Source of the DNA: MWCM01 sp964558315
Lineage (GTDB): Bacteria; Patescibacteriota; UBA1384; XYA2-FULL-43-10
NCBI GenBank assembly: GCA_964558315.1
Contig: CAZLCL010000001.1
Span: 1 to 64,000, forward strand
DNA length: 64,000 nucleotides
Reading direction: 5' to 3'
Both the position numbers and the translations under genes were made by a program. Of the stretch, positions 6,817 to 15,853 are shown in pieces. Positions within the stretch are counted from its first letter, which is position 1; each line of letters starts with the position of its first letter. The notes beneath the pieces were generated by a model that did not search any database, was not told the origin of the DNA, and saw only the letters and a list, made by a program, of their open reading frames with translations.

Positions 6817-7641
6817 ATGAAAAAACTTAATGTAATCGTCCCGATAATTGCCGTTGCAATAATTTCAGGGTTTATCAGTATCAGCTATGTTTTGGCCGAG
6901 AAACCGACAGGTGATACCCCCGAATCCGGCGCTACAAGCTATATTAAAGCCACTTACGATTCAATTGTGGCCCTGTCGCACGGCTCAGTCGCCGCTGGCG
7001 CTTGGGGCGACTGGGGCTCGTACTGGAACCGAATCCGCTCGGCAGCGGAGTGGGTACCATCCGGAGATGCTGAATCGATTGATGTAGCATCCGGCAAAAA
7101 GTTCTATAAGGACTCTCGGACTCAAGCCACCGGCATCAGAGAAGATCTTGCCGGCGGGTGCCCGACACAGTTATACCACGACAATCACGCCTCGGCCACG
7201 AAGGAAAACACCTGTTCATATGATTGGCCGGATGACGCCAGTGTTGCTGGAGCAGAGAAAGTTGATCCAGTTACAGGACTCATCTGGAGCAATCTTCTTT
7301 ATCGAAACGGTACAGTCATTGAGTTTTCGGTTTTGAACAATACTGCTTTCTCGTGGAGCAATGCAAATGCAAACAATCAGGGCATTACGGCCCCAGTGGC
7401 AGGCAGTCGTACCGCGACGCAACTCTGTGACGATCAGGGCAATGGTTGGAGATTACCAACCCAAAAAGAGCTGATGCAGTCATACATAGATGGGGCATAT
7501 TGGAATCTTACTCAGCCTTCCTACAATTTCTGGTCTGCGACGGAGAACACTAGCACGGTTGCATGGGTCGTGTCCTTGACTAATGGCTTCACGAGCAACT
7601 ACGTTAAGTCGAGTACTGTCCAGTTGCGTTGTGTCAGGTAA
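6817..7641 (+). CDS. DGR target protein, DUF1566/C-lectin-like (274 aa)
   Basis: The protein diversified by the retroelement. The start is ATG 6817, with RBS TAGGAGG. Residues 5-27 are a signal or anchor helix. About residues 40-115 carry a tail-fibre-like stretch (DVASGKKFYKDSRTQATG). The C-terminal half is a DUF1566 (Lcl_C) formylglycine-enzyme/C-lectin-like fold: DPVTGLIWS, GNGWRLPTQKEL, NFWSATE, and the terminal QLRCVR. Residues from about 233 to the end are the variable region. Compared with the template, 13 residues differ, nearly all from Asn codons. The product is most likely a surface ligand-binding protein with a hypervariable face. An upstream reading frame extending to 6730 lacks an RBS. 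Confidence 0.9.
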   Translation: MKKLNVIVPIIAVAIISGFISISYVLAEKPTGDTPESGATSYIKATYDSIVALSHGSVAAGAWGDWGSYWNRIRSAAEWVPSGDAESIDVASGKKFYKDSRTQATGIREDLAGGCPTQLYHDNHASATKENTCSYDWPDDASVAGAEKVDPVTGLIWSNLLYRNGTVIEFSVLNNTAFSWSNANANNQGITAPVAGSRTATQLCDDQGNGWRLPTQKELMQSYIDGAYWNLTQPSYNFWSATENTSTVAWVVSLTNGFTSNYVKSSTVQLRCVR

Positions 7642-7643
7642 CG
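7515..7643 (+). repeat. DGR variable repeat (VR)
   Basis: These 129 nt align without gaps to the template repeat at 8327-8455. There are 19 mismatches. Eighteen sit where the template has A (changed to T, C or G), and one is T to G. The last 24 nt (7620-7643), extending past the stop codon, are identical to the TR and would act as the initiation-of-mutagenic-homology end. Confidence 0.95.
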
Positions 7644-7717
7644 ATTTGGTAATTTGATTATTTGTTTATTCCGCCAACGGCGGCCGACGGAAATTTTTAG
7701 GAGGGGTTTGTCCAATT

Positions 7718-8098
7718 ATGGCCAAATACGAACATTTACCGCTGTTTAAGAAAGCTTATGACTTTATTCTATACTTTGCCAAACTCTCAAAGGGGTTTCC
7801 AAAAGATTTTAAGTATGGCATCGCGACCGAAATTAGAGAGTTGTGCCTATCGATAATTGATAACATAATCTTGGCCAATAACTCACTGGAGAAAAGCGAA
7901 TCCCTCAAAAAAATTTTAGTAGAAATTGAGCGAATTAAGATAAAAGTCCGTCTGCTAAAAGATCTCAATGCCATCAGCCTGAAAAGTTATAAATTTATTT
8001 CCGAAAAATTGGTCGATATTTCAAAACAAACCAATGCTTGGCTAAAGTGGTCAAGTGATACCAGCTCTGACACTCATTCTGCCAAGCCCAGCGCTTAA
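7718..8098 (+). CDS. avd: Avd-like four-helix-bundle DGR accessory protein (126 aa)
   Basis: A small, basic, all-helical protein of the 23S-IVP/four-helix-bundle family. YEHLPLFKKAYDFILYFAKL opens helix 1, and a long C-terminal helix runs to about residue 112. Avd proteins of this fold form pentameric barrels that bind the reverse transcriptase and template RNA and are required for mutagenic cDNA synthesis in studied DGRs. The position between target and TR/RT is the standard place. The RBS (AGGAGGGG) is strong. The last 12 residues (SSDTSSDTHSAKPS) look unstructured. Confidence 0.85.
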   Translation: MAKYEHLPLFKKAYDFILYFAKLSKGFPKDFKYGIATEIRELCLSIIDNIILANNSLEKSESLKKILVEIERIKIKVRLLKDLNAISLKSYKFISEKLVDISKQTNAWLKWSSDTSSDTHSAKPSA

Positions 8099-8326
8099 TT
8101 ATTAACCGAATGCAAATAAGTATTTGGAGCAAGTTAAAATCAAGGTTTTTGTCAAAGAAAGGCATCAGCTAGAGCCGGTTGTATTGTTTCGGCTTATGAC
8201 CGGGAGAGCGTTTGCCCTGTTACGGCTACCACTCCGTGCGTTTTTACGCAAGGAATAGGCTATGTTTTTTCTACTTCGCCTGTCGAAGATGAAAGAACTT
8301 GTTTCTCAAGTTGGTAGCAGGAAGTC
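8099..8326 (+). ncRNA. Upstream part of the DGR template RNA (inferred)
   Basis: This non-coding stretch runs from the avd stop to the TR. It contains possible stems such as CTTCG/CGAAG near 8274-8288. In studied DGRs the template RNA begins upstream of TR, and flanking sequence is needed for priming. That this stretch belongs to the template RNA is inferred from position only. Confidence 0.4.
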
Positions 8327-8455
8327 GCCTTCCAACAATTTCTGGTCTGCGACGGAGAACAATAGCACGAATGCATGGAACGTGAACTTGAATAATGGCA
8401 ACACGAACAACAACAATAAGACGAATACTTACCAGTTGCGTTGTGTCAGGTAACG
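8327..8455 (+). repeat. DGR template repeat (TR)
   Basis: This is the invariant donor copy. It is rich in AAC/AAT codons at the positions that vary in VR; in frame it would read NFWSATENNSTNAWNVNLNN and continue N-rich. It is not a gene: the frame across it has no RBS. Only 26 nt separate its end from the RT start codon, so any downstream priming region would overlap the RT coding sequence. Confidence 0.95.
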
Positions 8456-8481
8456 GGGATGCCTTTCTTTGATCAAAACCT

Positions 8482-9589
<1,108 letters not shown>

Positions 9590-9648
9590 TGGCTATAGGT
9601 ACATCCGAGTTTGATCTAGTCGAGTACTATTTACTAAACTTTTTGACT

Positions 9649-9927
9649 CTATTTACTTAAAACTTTTAGCGCACTTTTGACTACGGGAGTATTGGCATTA
9701 ACAATGTTAATCTTTTTATTTCCTTTGTATCGATCATTTATTAGAGTAAAAAATTCATCGGCAAAAGAGGGCGTTAAGACATCAACACCTTCTAAGTCAA
9801 TTGTGACCATGGTCTCTTCGGTGCCATTTACGATTTGGAATAATCGCAAAGCGGCTTCACGACCATCAGGTCTGCTATTTAAGATAGCCCCAAATTTTTT
9901 CATTTCGATTTTCATAATACCTATCAT
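9649..9927 (-). CDS. STAS-like DUF4325 protein (92 aa)
   Basis: A small single-domain protein of the STAS-like DUF4325 type: AALRLFQIVNGTEETMVTIDLEGVDVLTPSFADEFF, with the strand-loop-helix where anti-anti-sigma factors carry their phosphorylatable residue. It follows the HATPase gene by 10 nt, so the two are co-transcribed. Such pairs resemble the SpoIIAA/SpoIIAB partner-switching logic, though a sigma factor is not seen here. An internal ATG at 9915 is an alternative start. Confidence 0.7.
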   Translation of the reverse strand: MIGIMKIEMKKFGAILNSRPDGREAALRLFQIVNGTEETMVTIDLEGVDVLTPSFADEFFTLINDRYKGNKKINIVNANTPVVKSALKVLSK

Positions 9928-9937
9928 AATTTTAGCA

Positions 9938-10759
9938 TTAATAGGAAATTTTTACATCAACAATTGTCCCCAGAATTGTAGGAACATACTTGCCTTGAAT
10001 CTCTTTTTTGCTGGCAACAACCAACCCGTCGTAAGATTGAATTTTGATCATACCAGATAATGTATTAAATGTCCAGTCTTGGACATATTTTAATCCATTG
10101 CCTCTGTCTTCTTCAATTCTCCCGCTGACACCTTTTTGAAGCGCAAGTTTGATTGCTTCGACTTGATCCTTGAGGTTTGGGTCTTTTCTGCGTAATGATT
10201 GCTTGAACCCAATACCCGCATCAGCTACAATAATTTCAAGCTCTTTTTGCTTGGGAAAACGTTGACCCATTATGATTGCACCAGTTACATCCAGCGGCCA
10301 GTTTCCAAGATTGTGGTCGAAAACATTATTACCAACCTCTCCAATGATAGCTGTCATGTATTGTGCTTGACTATCACCTAATCCGAAATTCCTGTACATC
10401 TTTAAAAATTTGTCGAGACGGGCGCCAAAGATATCTTTGGTTGGGCAATGATAAATTTCTTGAATATTAAGATTGTCTCGTTCGTTGATATGAACAGATT
10501 CGAATAGCTTGGCGAATTTAATTAAGCCAAGCTCTACTAAAAATTCATCTAGGTGAGCTCGTTTGAGATAGTGTAGTGAGTCGTTGTTTGATGGCAGAAT
10601 AAGATCAAAAGCAGGATTGTTGTGATTCTCGGCAATATTTAAACACAGCAAAGCAATGCCCCACGGATCAATGAAAGTAACTTTACTCAGATCGATCTTC
10701 GGACCATCAATAAATAGCTGATAGTCTTGATATATATTTTCGAAACAAAAATCAACCAT
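9938..10759 (-). CDS. HATPase (GHKL) protein with N-terminal STAS-like region (273 aa)
   Basis: The C-terminal half has GHKL ATPase motifs. The N-box is IIGEVGNNVFDHN (about residues 139-151), G1 is ADAGIGF, and G2 is RGNGLKYVQ, followed by the usual beta strands (GMIKIQS). The N-terminal region (IDLSKVTFIDPWGIALLCLN) resembles a STAS fold. There is no DHp domain or membrane segment, so it is a soluble anti-sigma-like kinase/ATPase rather than a sensor kinase. It forms a pair with the DUF4325 gene. The target pathway is unknown. Confidence 0.72.
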   Translation of the reverse strand: MVDFCFENIYQDYQLFIDGPKIDLSKVTFIDPWGIALLCLNIAENHNNPAFDLILPSNNDSLHYLKRAHLDEFLVELGLIKFAKLFESVHINERDNLNIQEIYHCPTKDIFGARLDKFLKMYRNFGLGDSQAQYMTAIIGEVGNNVFDHNLGNWPLDVTGAIIMGQRFPKQKELEIIVADAGIGFKQSLRRKDPNLKDQVEAIKLALQKGVSGRIEEDRGNGLKYVQDWTFNTLSGMIKIQSYDGLVVASKKEIQGKYVPTILGTIVDVKISY

Positions 10760-10809
10760 ATGCCAATATTATATCTGATTTTCAAATAATCTGTAAACTT
10801 ACAAAAATA

Positions 10810-11430
10810 CTACGGGTTACCAGATAAAAATGCCCTCGGGTTTACGGGAATACCAAAGATATTGATCTGGAAATGCAGGTGCGGACCTGTTGACCAACCG
10901 GTGTTCCCTCTGGTGCCGATGACAGTTCCCGCCGGGATTGTATCACCAACTTTAATGTTGGGGTCAATTGTATCTAAGTGAGCATAAACAGATGATATGT
11001 ACCGACTGTTTTGTATCTTGACATGTCTTCCGAAGCCCCACGAGATTGTATCGGCATATATCACTTCTCCATCCATAAAAGCGATGATCGTGTCTCCGGT
11101 TGGTCCGGCAATATCAATACCGGTGTGAAATGGTTGATAGGGCGAACTCTCGGCATATTCCAAGCTTATTACCCCTTGTGCCGGCCAGGCGACCGATTGC
11201 TCGATATGATCTATTATTTCTCCGGTTAGCGGGTCTCTGATGTCAACTACGAGATTCTGGGGATTGTACTCGGCCAGGGCACTTGAAACTAAGTTAATAC
11301 CGGCTTGAGTTAAAATCATGACGGAAAAGACCGGCACCATAATGATGGCTAACATAGTGAAAAAGAGATACTTGATCTCTTTTTTCATCGAAAAAGCAGA
11401 GGCCACGATTTTTATTGCTTGGGCATTCAT
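10810..11430 (-). CDS. M23 (LytM) peptidase with N-terminal TM, T4SS operon (206 aa)
   Basis: A zinc metallopeptidase of the M23 family. One transmembrane helix (residues about 20-45) is followed by the LytM domain with HTGIDI (Zn ligands His, Asp), AHLD, and HLHFQ (catalytic His and Zn ligand), up to NPRAFL. All family key residues are present, so it should cut peptidoglycan cross-bridges. It starts within the last codons of virB4 (ATGA, 4-nt overlap). This supports the VirB1-like role of opening the wall for the secretion channel. Confidence 0.88.
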   Translation of the reverse strand: MNAQAIKIVASAFSMKKEIKYLFFTMLAIIMVPVFSVMILTQAGINLVSSALAEYNPQNLVVDIRDPLTGEIIDHIEQSVAWPAQGVISLEYAESSPYQPFHTGIDIAGPTGDTIIAFMDGEVIYADTISWGFGRHVKIQNSRYISSVYAHLDTIDPNIKVGDTIPAGTVIGTRGNTGWSTGPHLHFQINIFGIPVNPRAFLSGNP

Positions 11431-13208
11431 TTCTTGCTTTTTATCTTGTCGCAGGGATCGGTTGTTATGAGTGGGTGTTCATCTTCACTTGCGGTAATCT
11501 TAACGGCTACATGATGCTGGTCGGCAACGATGAGGGCTTCACCTCGCTCACAAGTTAAAAGAAATCTCTGCTCATATTCGGAGAGCTTGAACTCTTCTGC
11601 AACATTTTTAATCGTTGTCGTGTCTTGGCGCATTAAAATTCGAAGTGAGCTTTGTGAGGCAATGGCTCGGCCGTGGTTGGTTGAAAGAAAATCATTGGCC
11701 TGTTGGGAGATGATACTGACGCCGAGATAGTATTTTCTGGCACGTCTTACCATGCCGGCGATGAATCTGGCACTCTCCTCGTGCTCAAGCATTAGCCAGG
11801 CTTCGTCAATTACAAAGATTCGTTTGCAGATATCCGTTTTGATTTGGTTCTGGATGAATTGAGCAATAATCATATGCATGATCTGCCTGATTGATTCCGG
11901 CAGGTCTTTGGTATCGAAAACTACTAAGCGATTGTTAAGTTCGATGTTGGTGTGTTCGTCAAATACTTCGGAGAGCGAGCCGGTGGTGTATTTTTGCAGT
12001 CGTTTAACCAGTTTGGGCTGTTTAAGTGATTTAAGGGTCGAGTAGAAGTCGAAGAGTCTTGGATATTCTTTGTTGCGCTTGAGCTTCTTATCGCTTTTCT
12101 TGGTAAAGCCGAACTTTTTGTAGGTTTTTAGGATTGCTTGGTCGACAACGGATTTCTCTTCGCTTGATAAGCCGTCAGCCATAAGGGAGATAATTTCGGT
12201 TAGCGATTGGATGTGATCGGCAAAGGAATCAGGATCATTAACTGATAAATCAAAGGGGTTGATCTTTTCTTTTGACCTGACAGAGAGTTTGATTCTTGTC
12301 CCACCGACCGATGCGGCCAGTTGCTGGTATTCTCTCTCCGGATCAATGACTATTACCTTTGTCCCTTGCATTAGGTGGCGCAGTATCTCGACTTTGGCGG
12401 TGTAGCTTTTACCTGCACCGGATTGAGCAAAAAGTATTGAGTTGGCATTAGGGAGGGAAAATCTGTCCAGTATTACAAGCGAGCTGTTTGATCTGTTGAT
12501 GCCGTAGAGCACACCCGATTCATGGACCAGCTCAGATGAGATAAACGGGAATGTTAGGGCGGCCGAGGAGCTGTCGAGATTTCGTTTTTGCGCTAGCTGA
12601 TTATCGCATCTGGGAAGTACTGACTGGAAGCCCTCAATCTGCTGATATAGGGCGGACTTTGTATAGAATAATCTGGTGGCTAGCACCGTTTCTAAAAGTT
12701 TTACCGTTCTATTTAGTTCGGCCAGTGTTTCAGATGAAAGAGTGATATAAAGCGAGATTTGAAAGAGGTTTTCTTGTCCACGCTGAACCTTATCTCGAAG
12801 TTCTATGGCTGAATCAAGCGGATCGGTAAGCTCGGCGCCGATAATCTTTCCGGCTCTCTCCATCGCTCGCTTAGTTGAGGTCAATTCGGTAATCTTCCTA
12901 TTAAGCTTTGGCAGAGCCAGCATGGCATCGATCGGTTCAATATGATACGAGATATCGGCATTATGATTAAAGTTAATCAAATGATTGAGCCAACCCGACG
13001 AGGCGGTATAGGGATAGCCAGAGATGTAGAGGGTTTTAACAAAGCGGTTATCAACTTGCAGGTAGTCGGGGTGCTCTTTGAGGCCGGAGTAGGTAATAAA
13101 GTCGAGCTGATCTTGAAAGCCGACATGAAAAGAGAGGGCCTTTTTCTGACTCTCAAGCTTTGTGTTTCTTCTCCTTCTTAATTTTCGTCTAAATATACTC
13201 CTGCTCAT
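11427..13208 (-). CDS. virB4: VirB4-type T4SS ATPase (593 aa)
   Basis: The energising ATPase of a type IV secretion system. Walker A is AQSGAGKSYT (about residues 261-270), Walker B is RIFVIDEAWLML (about 460), and a conserved arginine/RAAD-like region (LRILMRQDTTTIKNVAEEF) follows. The VirB4 N-terminal domain is short. The gene overlaps its upstream neighbour by 20 nt and its downstream one by 4 nt. It probably works with the TraC-like protein encoded immediately upstream, which may supply the rest of the N-terminal part. Confidence 0.9.
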   Translation of the reverse strand: MSRSIFRRKLRRRRNTKLESQKKALSFHVGFQDQLDFITYSGLKEHPDYLQVDNRFVKTLYISGYPYTASSGWLNHLINFNHNADISYHIEPIDAMLALPKLNRKITELTSTKRAMERAGKIIGAELTDPLDSAIELRDKVQRGQENLFQISLYITLSSETLAELNRTVKLLETVLATRLFYTKSALYQQIEGFQSVLPRCDNQLAQKRNLDSSSAALTFPFISSELVHESGVLYGINRSNSSLVILDRFSLPNANSILFAQSGAGKSYTAKVEILRHLMQGTKVIVIDPEREYQQLAASVGGTRIKLSVRSKEKINPFDLSVNDPDSFADHIQSLTEIISLMADGLSSEEKSVVDQAILKTYKKFGFTKKSDKKLKRNKEYPRLFDFYSTLKSLKQPKLVKRLQKYTTGSLSEVFDEHTNIELNNRLVVFDTKDLPESIRQIMHMIIAQFIQNQIKTDICKRIFVIDEAWLMLEHEESARFIAGMVRRARKYYLGVSIISQQANDFLSTNHGRAIASQSSLRILMRQDTTTIKNVAEEFKLSEYEQRFLLTCERGEALIVADQHHVAVKITASEDEHPLITTDPCDKIKSKK

Positions 13209-13806
13209 TATTCTCCCTTAATATTTGTTTATGAAGTGGCTGAGTTTTGGCCTGGTCCGGTCTGTAGGCGCTGTAAAAAAGATCGAGTACTTCTAGAGTA
13301 TCGAGCTGTCTTGCATTCATGCCAAACTTCTCGAGTCCTTTGATAATTATCTCGGTCTCCAAATTGAGTTGTTCTTTGGCTACTTCAAAATCCGCTGCTG
13401 TCTTGCTCTCGTAAGGAATGACCAAATAGAATTTTCTTGAAAGGATTTTGTTGCCGGCTACCAGCTTTTTAATAAACTCGCAGTACAGCTCTGATTGCTT
13501 GATATATACTTTCTCGATCTCACCTGAGCATTTGTGATGGAAGTCTTCAAGGTAGCGATCAATATCAAGTTCACGAACGCGAATTAATATCTGTATCGGA
13601 GAGTTGAGGGAATTTAAAAAGGTTTGGAAAGTATCGACTATTACATCTTGTTCCATCTCGCTCTGGAGTTCGAAGTTGACCGATGAAGTTGAAAGAATCG
13701 CTCGATAGCGGTTAAAGGGCAAAACCAAGATGCCGTCTCTGACTTCGCGGATTCCGACCTGGGTTCTGGCTGAGCCGAATTTATTATGCTTCTTGGTACT
13801 CAACAT
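13189..13806 (-). CDS. TraC/VirB4-N-terminal-like T4SS protein (205 aa)
   Basis: A soluble protein resembling the N-terminal part of TraC/VirB4 proteins: VGIREVRDGILVLPFNRYRA, then FELQSEMEQDVIVDTFQTFL and IQILIRVRELDIDRYL. This region is split from the ATPase in Gram-positive-type and CPR systems. I chose ATG 13806 because AAAGGAGG lies just upstream; an ATG at 13839 would extend it by 11 residues without an RBS. It overlaps prgI upstream and virB4 downstream. Confidence 0.7.
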   Translation of the reverse strand: MLSTKKHNKFGSARTQVGIREVRDGILVLPFNRYRAILSTSSVNFELQSEMEQDVIVDTFQTFLNSLNSPIQILIRVRELDIDRYLEDFHHKCSGEIEKVYIKQSELYCEFIKKLVAGNKILSRKFYLVIPYESKTAADFEVAKEQLNLETEIIIKGLEKFGMNARQLDTLEVLDLFYSAYRPDQAKTQPLHKQILRENNEQEYI

Positions 13807-14266
13807 CAAGTCCTCCTTTCTTTGAAGGTTTAACGGCAATTATTGTGCGAAGATAACTCGGCTCGACTGATTTATCATACTTAGTAATACCTTTTCCGCT
13901 TGGTTCTTCTACTGTGGCCGTTTCCTCTTTTAATTTTGAAGTGCCTACCGGTAGCTCTCGGGCGAAAATGTCATTTTTATTAAAAACATAAACTCTTGGC
14001 CTTGCCTTGTATCTAAAATATACAACCAGCCAGTCGGCGATAATACGATCTTTGTATCTTAAAGCCAATGTTCCAAAGACGGTGAACTGAACCGCCATCA
14101 AGATGATCTTTATTGTGCTTAGGTGGAGCTTTGGGGAAATCAAGCCGTAAAGCGCTGTACCGATGATTAAGGAGAAGACCAGAAGAATTATTTGAATAAA
14201 ATTTAGCGATCCGGCGATTTTATCCTCGACGGTTGTAATCTGCGCCGGTACGACAGTTGTTTTCAT
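13784..14266 (-). CDS. PrgI family T4SS membrane protein (160 aa)
   Basis: The pattern fits PrgI/VirB3-like proteins: two adjacent transmembrane helices (IQIILLVFSLIIGTALYGLI and IKIILMAVQFTVFGTLALRY, residues about 24-70), then the RIIADWLVVYFRYKARPRVYV motif typical of the family, and a polar tail. It would link the VirB4 ATPase to the membrane. It overlaps the VirB6-like gene by 4 nt (ATGA). Confidence 0.8.
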   Translation of the reverse strand: MKTTVVPAQITTVEDKIAGSLNFIQIILLVFSLIIGTALYGLISPKLHLSTIKIILMAVQFTVFGTLALRYKDRIIADWLVVYFRYKARPRVYVFNKNDIFARELPVGTSKLKEETATVEEPSGKGITKYDKSVEPSYLRTIIAVKPSKKGGLDVEYQEA

Positions 14267-15528
14267 TTTCCCCTCGCAATCCTTGATACTTCGGCGGCAC
14301 CTTTGCCGGAATTTGAGCTAATGACATTTATTACTTGGCTCCCGAATTTCTGTAAGGTGTTTCCTGCTTGAGATGACATGGCCAGTTGAACCGAAATCGA
14401 AGTGCTTTTTAGAAGGACCGAAAAGAGAGCGATACCGACTAAAATTGCGATAATCGGGTTTTCTCCGACTTGTCCGGGAACTGTTAAGAAAGCTGATGCT
14501 AGCTGGATAATTATCACATGCAAGAAAACGGTAAAGAGTGTAATCAGATAAATTTTTACTGCGTTTCCGACAAAGTCAGACATCTTAGAGGAAAGGGATA
14601 ATAAACAGATGAGGGGAGAGATGACGGCGCCGAAAGATAATATCATCAAGCGGCTGATATAGAATATTAAAAGAACAACGGCTAGAAGAATAAAGACTAT
14701 GGCAAAAACCAAAGTAATTAAAGCGGTCGTGCCCGAAAGAAGGGCGGCCGGGTCAAATGCATTGATAATCCAGGCGCTTGATAGTCCGCCGGTGGCGTTA
14801 AGTACAGCGTTAACAAGCGTCTGGCAGAGTTCAATCGCCCAATCGATCCAAAAGATTGAAGTATTAGCCAGCAGAAAGGCCAGAGCAATTCTTGGCAAGA
14901 GCTCTTTTAAGGGAACATCTTCAAAGCCAAATGAAGAGGCGCTCATGACCCTAAAACCCAATAGAGCGATGGCCAGAGCAAAAAGCGAGTCGGTAATGCC
15001 GACGATCACCAGCCAGAAATTGAATACTACCGAATTGTTGGAAAGAGATGGAGTCGAGGTCAAAAACCAGACGATACCGTCGAGTATCGGCTTAGTTACC
15101 GAACCTATAATGTTTTGCAAGAAGCCGGAAACGGCATCGAGCAGAATTTGAGTTAATGTTCCTGTTTCTTCTTGCAGCTCAATCGGAGAGAGCTCGAGAG
15201 TGGTTGCTGTTCCCGGGGTCGAACTTTGGGTAAAGGATTCGCCCAGAATGTTTGATATGAAGGATGCGGCAATAACAATTACCAATCCGATCAGGGCATT
15301 TCTTATCGTTCTTTTGGCATCCTCCAGAGCCGCCGGATCGCCTGTTGATGTGATATAGAGGTATCCGCCGCGAACCAGAAAAAACACGACAGCTGTTCCG
15401 GCCAGCGCCAGAATTACCGTCATCGCGTCAGAAGCAAAGCGGTCGACATCGGGATTGGAGGCGGCAAAGGCGACACTCGGCAAGAGAAGCGGAAGCAGTA
15501 TTCCGATTTTAAGAATTAGTTTCTTCAT
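14263..15528 (-). CDS. Pilin-VirB6/TrbL-like fusion membrane protein (421 aa)
   Basis: After a signal peptide (cut near AFAA), residues about 25-105 match the pilin encoded next door (FFLVRGGYLYITSTGDPAAL, then KRTIRNALIGLVIVIAASFI). Residues about 130-421 form a polytopic VirB6/TrbL-like domain with about six helices. The protein would line the inner-membrane channel of the secretion system. The pilin-like N-terminus points to a gene fusion or duplication within the operon. It overlaps prgI by 4 nt and lies 4 nt downstream of the pilin gene. Confidence 0.78.
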   Translation of the reverse strand: MKKLILKIGILLPLLLPSVAFAASNPDVDRFASDAMTVILALAGTAVVFFLVRGGYLYITSTGDPAALEDAKRTIRNALIGLVIVIAASFISNILGESFTQSSTPGTATTLELSPIELQEETGTLTQILLDAVSGFLQNIIGSVTKPILDGIVWFLTSTPSLSNNSVVFNFWLVIVGITDSLFALAIALLGFRVMSASSFGFEDVPLKELLPRIALAFLLANTSIFWIDWAIELCQTLVNAVLNATGGLSSAWIINAFDPAALLSGTTALITLVFAIVFILLAVVLLIFYISRLMILSFGAVISPLICLLSLSSKMSDFVGNAVKIYLITLFTVFLHVIIIQLASAFLTVPGQVGENPIIAILVGIALFSVLLKSTSISVQLAMSSQAGNTLQKFGSQVINVISSNSGKGAAEVSRIARGK

Positions 15529-15532
15529 AGAA

Positions 15533-15853
15533 TTAACTAAATGATTGATTAGCTAAATCGGAAACAATGCCGGTTAGAACTAAAGCTCCGATGCAAATTG
15601 CCAGGCCGATCGAAGAATATACCAAGATTCTTTTTGATCGATCGAGATTCTCGGGATTACCACTTGATGTAATATATCCTATGCCTCCCATAACAAAAAA
15701 ACCGGCTGCTAATAAGCCGGCGATGGTGACGAGAATCTGGATGAGATTAGTTGCGAAGTTCTGGACCTTTGAGATGTCGGGGGCGGCGAGAGCCGGGGTA
15801 GCCGACAAAAGTATCATAAATAGAGAGAACCAAAGAGAGCGGAGACGAAGCAT
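15533..15853 (-). CDS. virB2: T4SS pilin, VirB2/TrbC-like (106 aa)
   Basis: The major pilin candidate has a signal peptide (LWFSLFMILLSATPALAA), then two hydrophobic helices (ILVTIAGLLAAGFFVMGGIGY and IGLAICIGALVLTGIV) around the hallmark TSSGNPENLDRSKR loop. The start at ATG 15853 (MLRLRS) fits the signal peptide and a GAAGG sequence upstream; a longer frame to 15901 is not needed. It is the first gene of the minus-strand T4SS operon. A small GGTGC...GCACC hairpin lies upstream. Confidence 0.8.
   Translation of the reverse strand: MLRLRSLWFSLFMILLSATPALAAPDISKVQNFATNLIQILVTIAGLLAAGFFVMGGIGYITSSGNPENLDRSKRILVYSSIGLAICIGALVLTGIVSDLANQSFS

Noticed and set aside
8262..8453. 63-aa frame covering the DGR template repeat
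   Set aside because: It ends in QLRCVR only because TR is a copy of the target's 3' end. There is no RBS, and its N-terminal part is unrelated.
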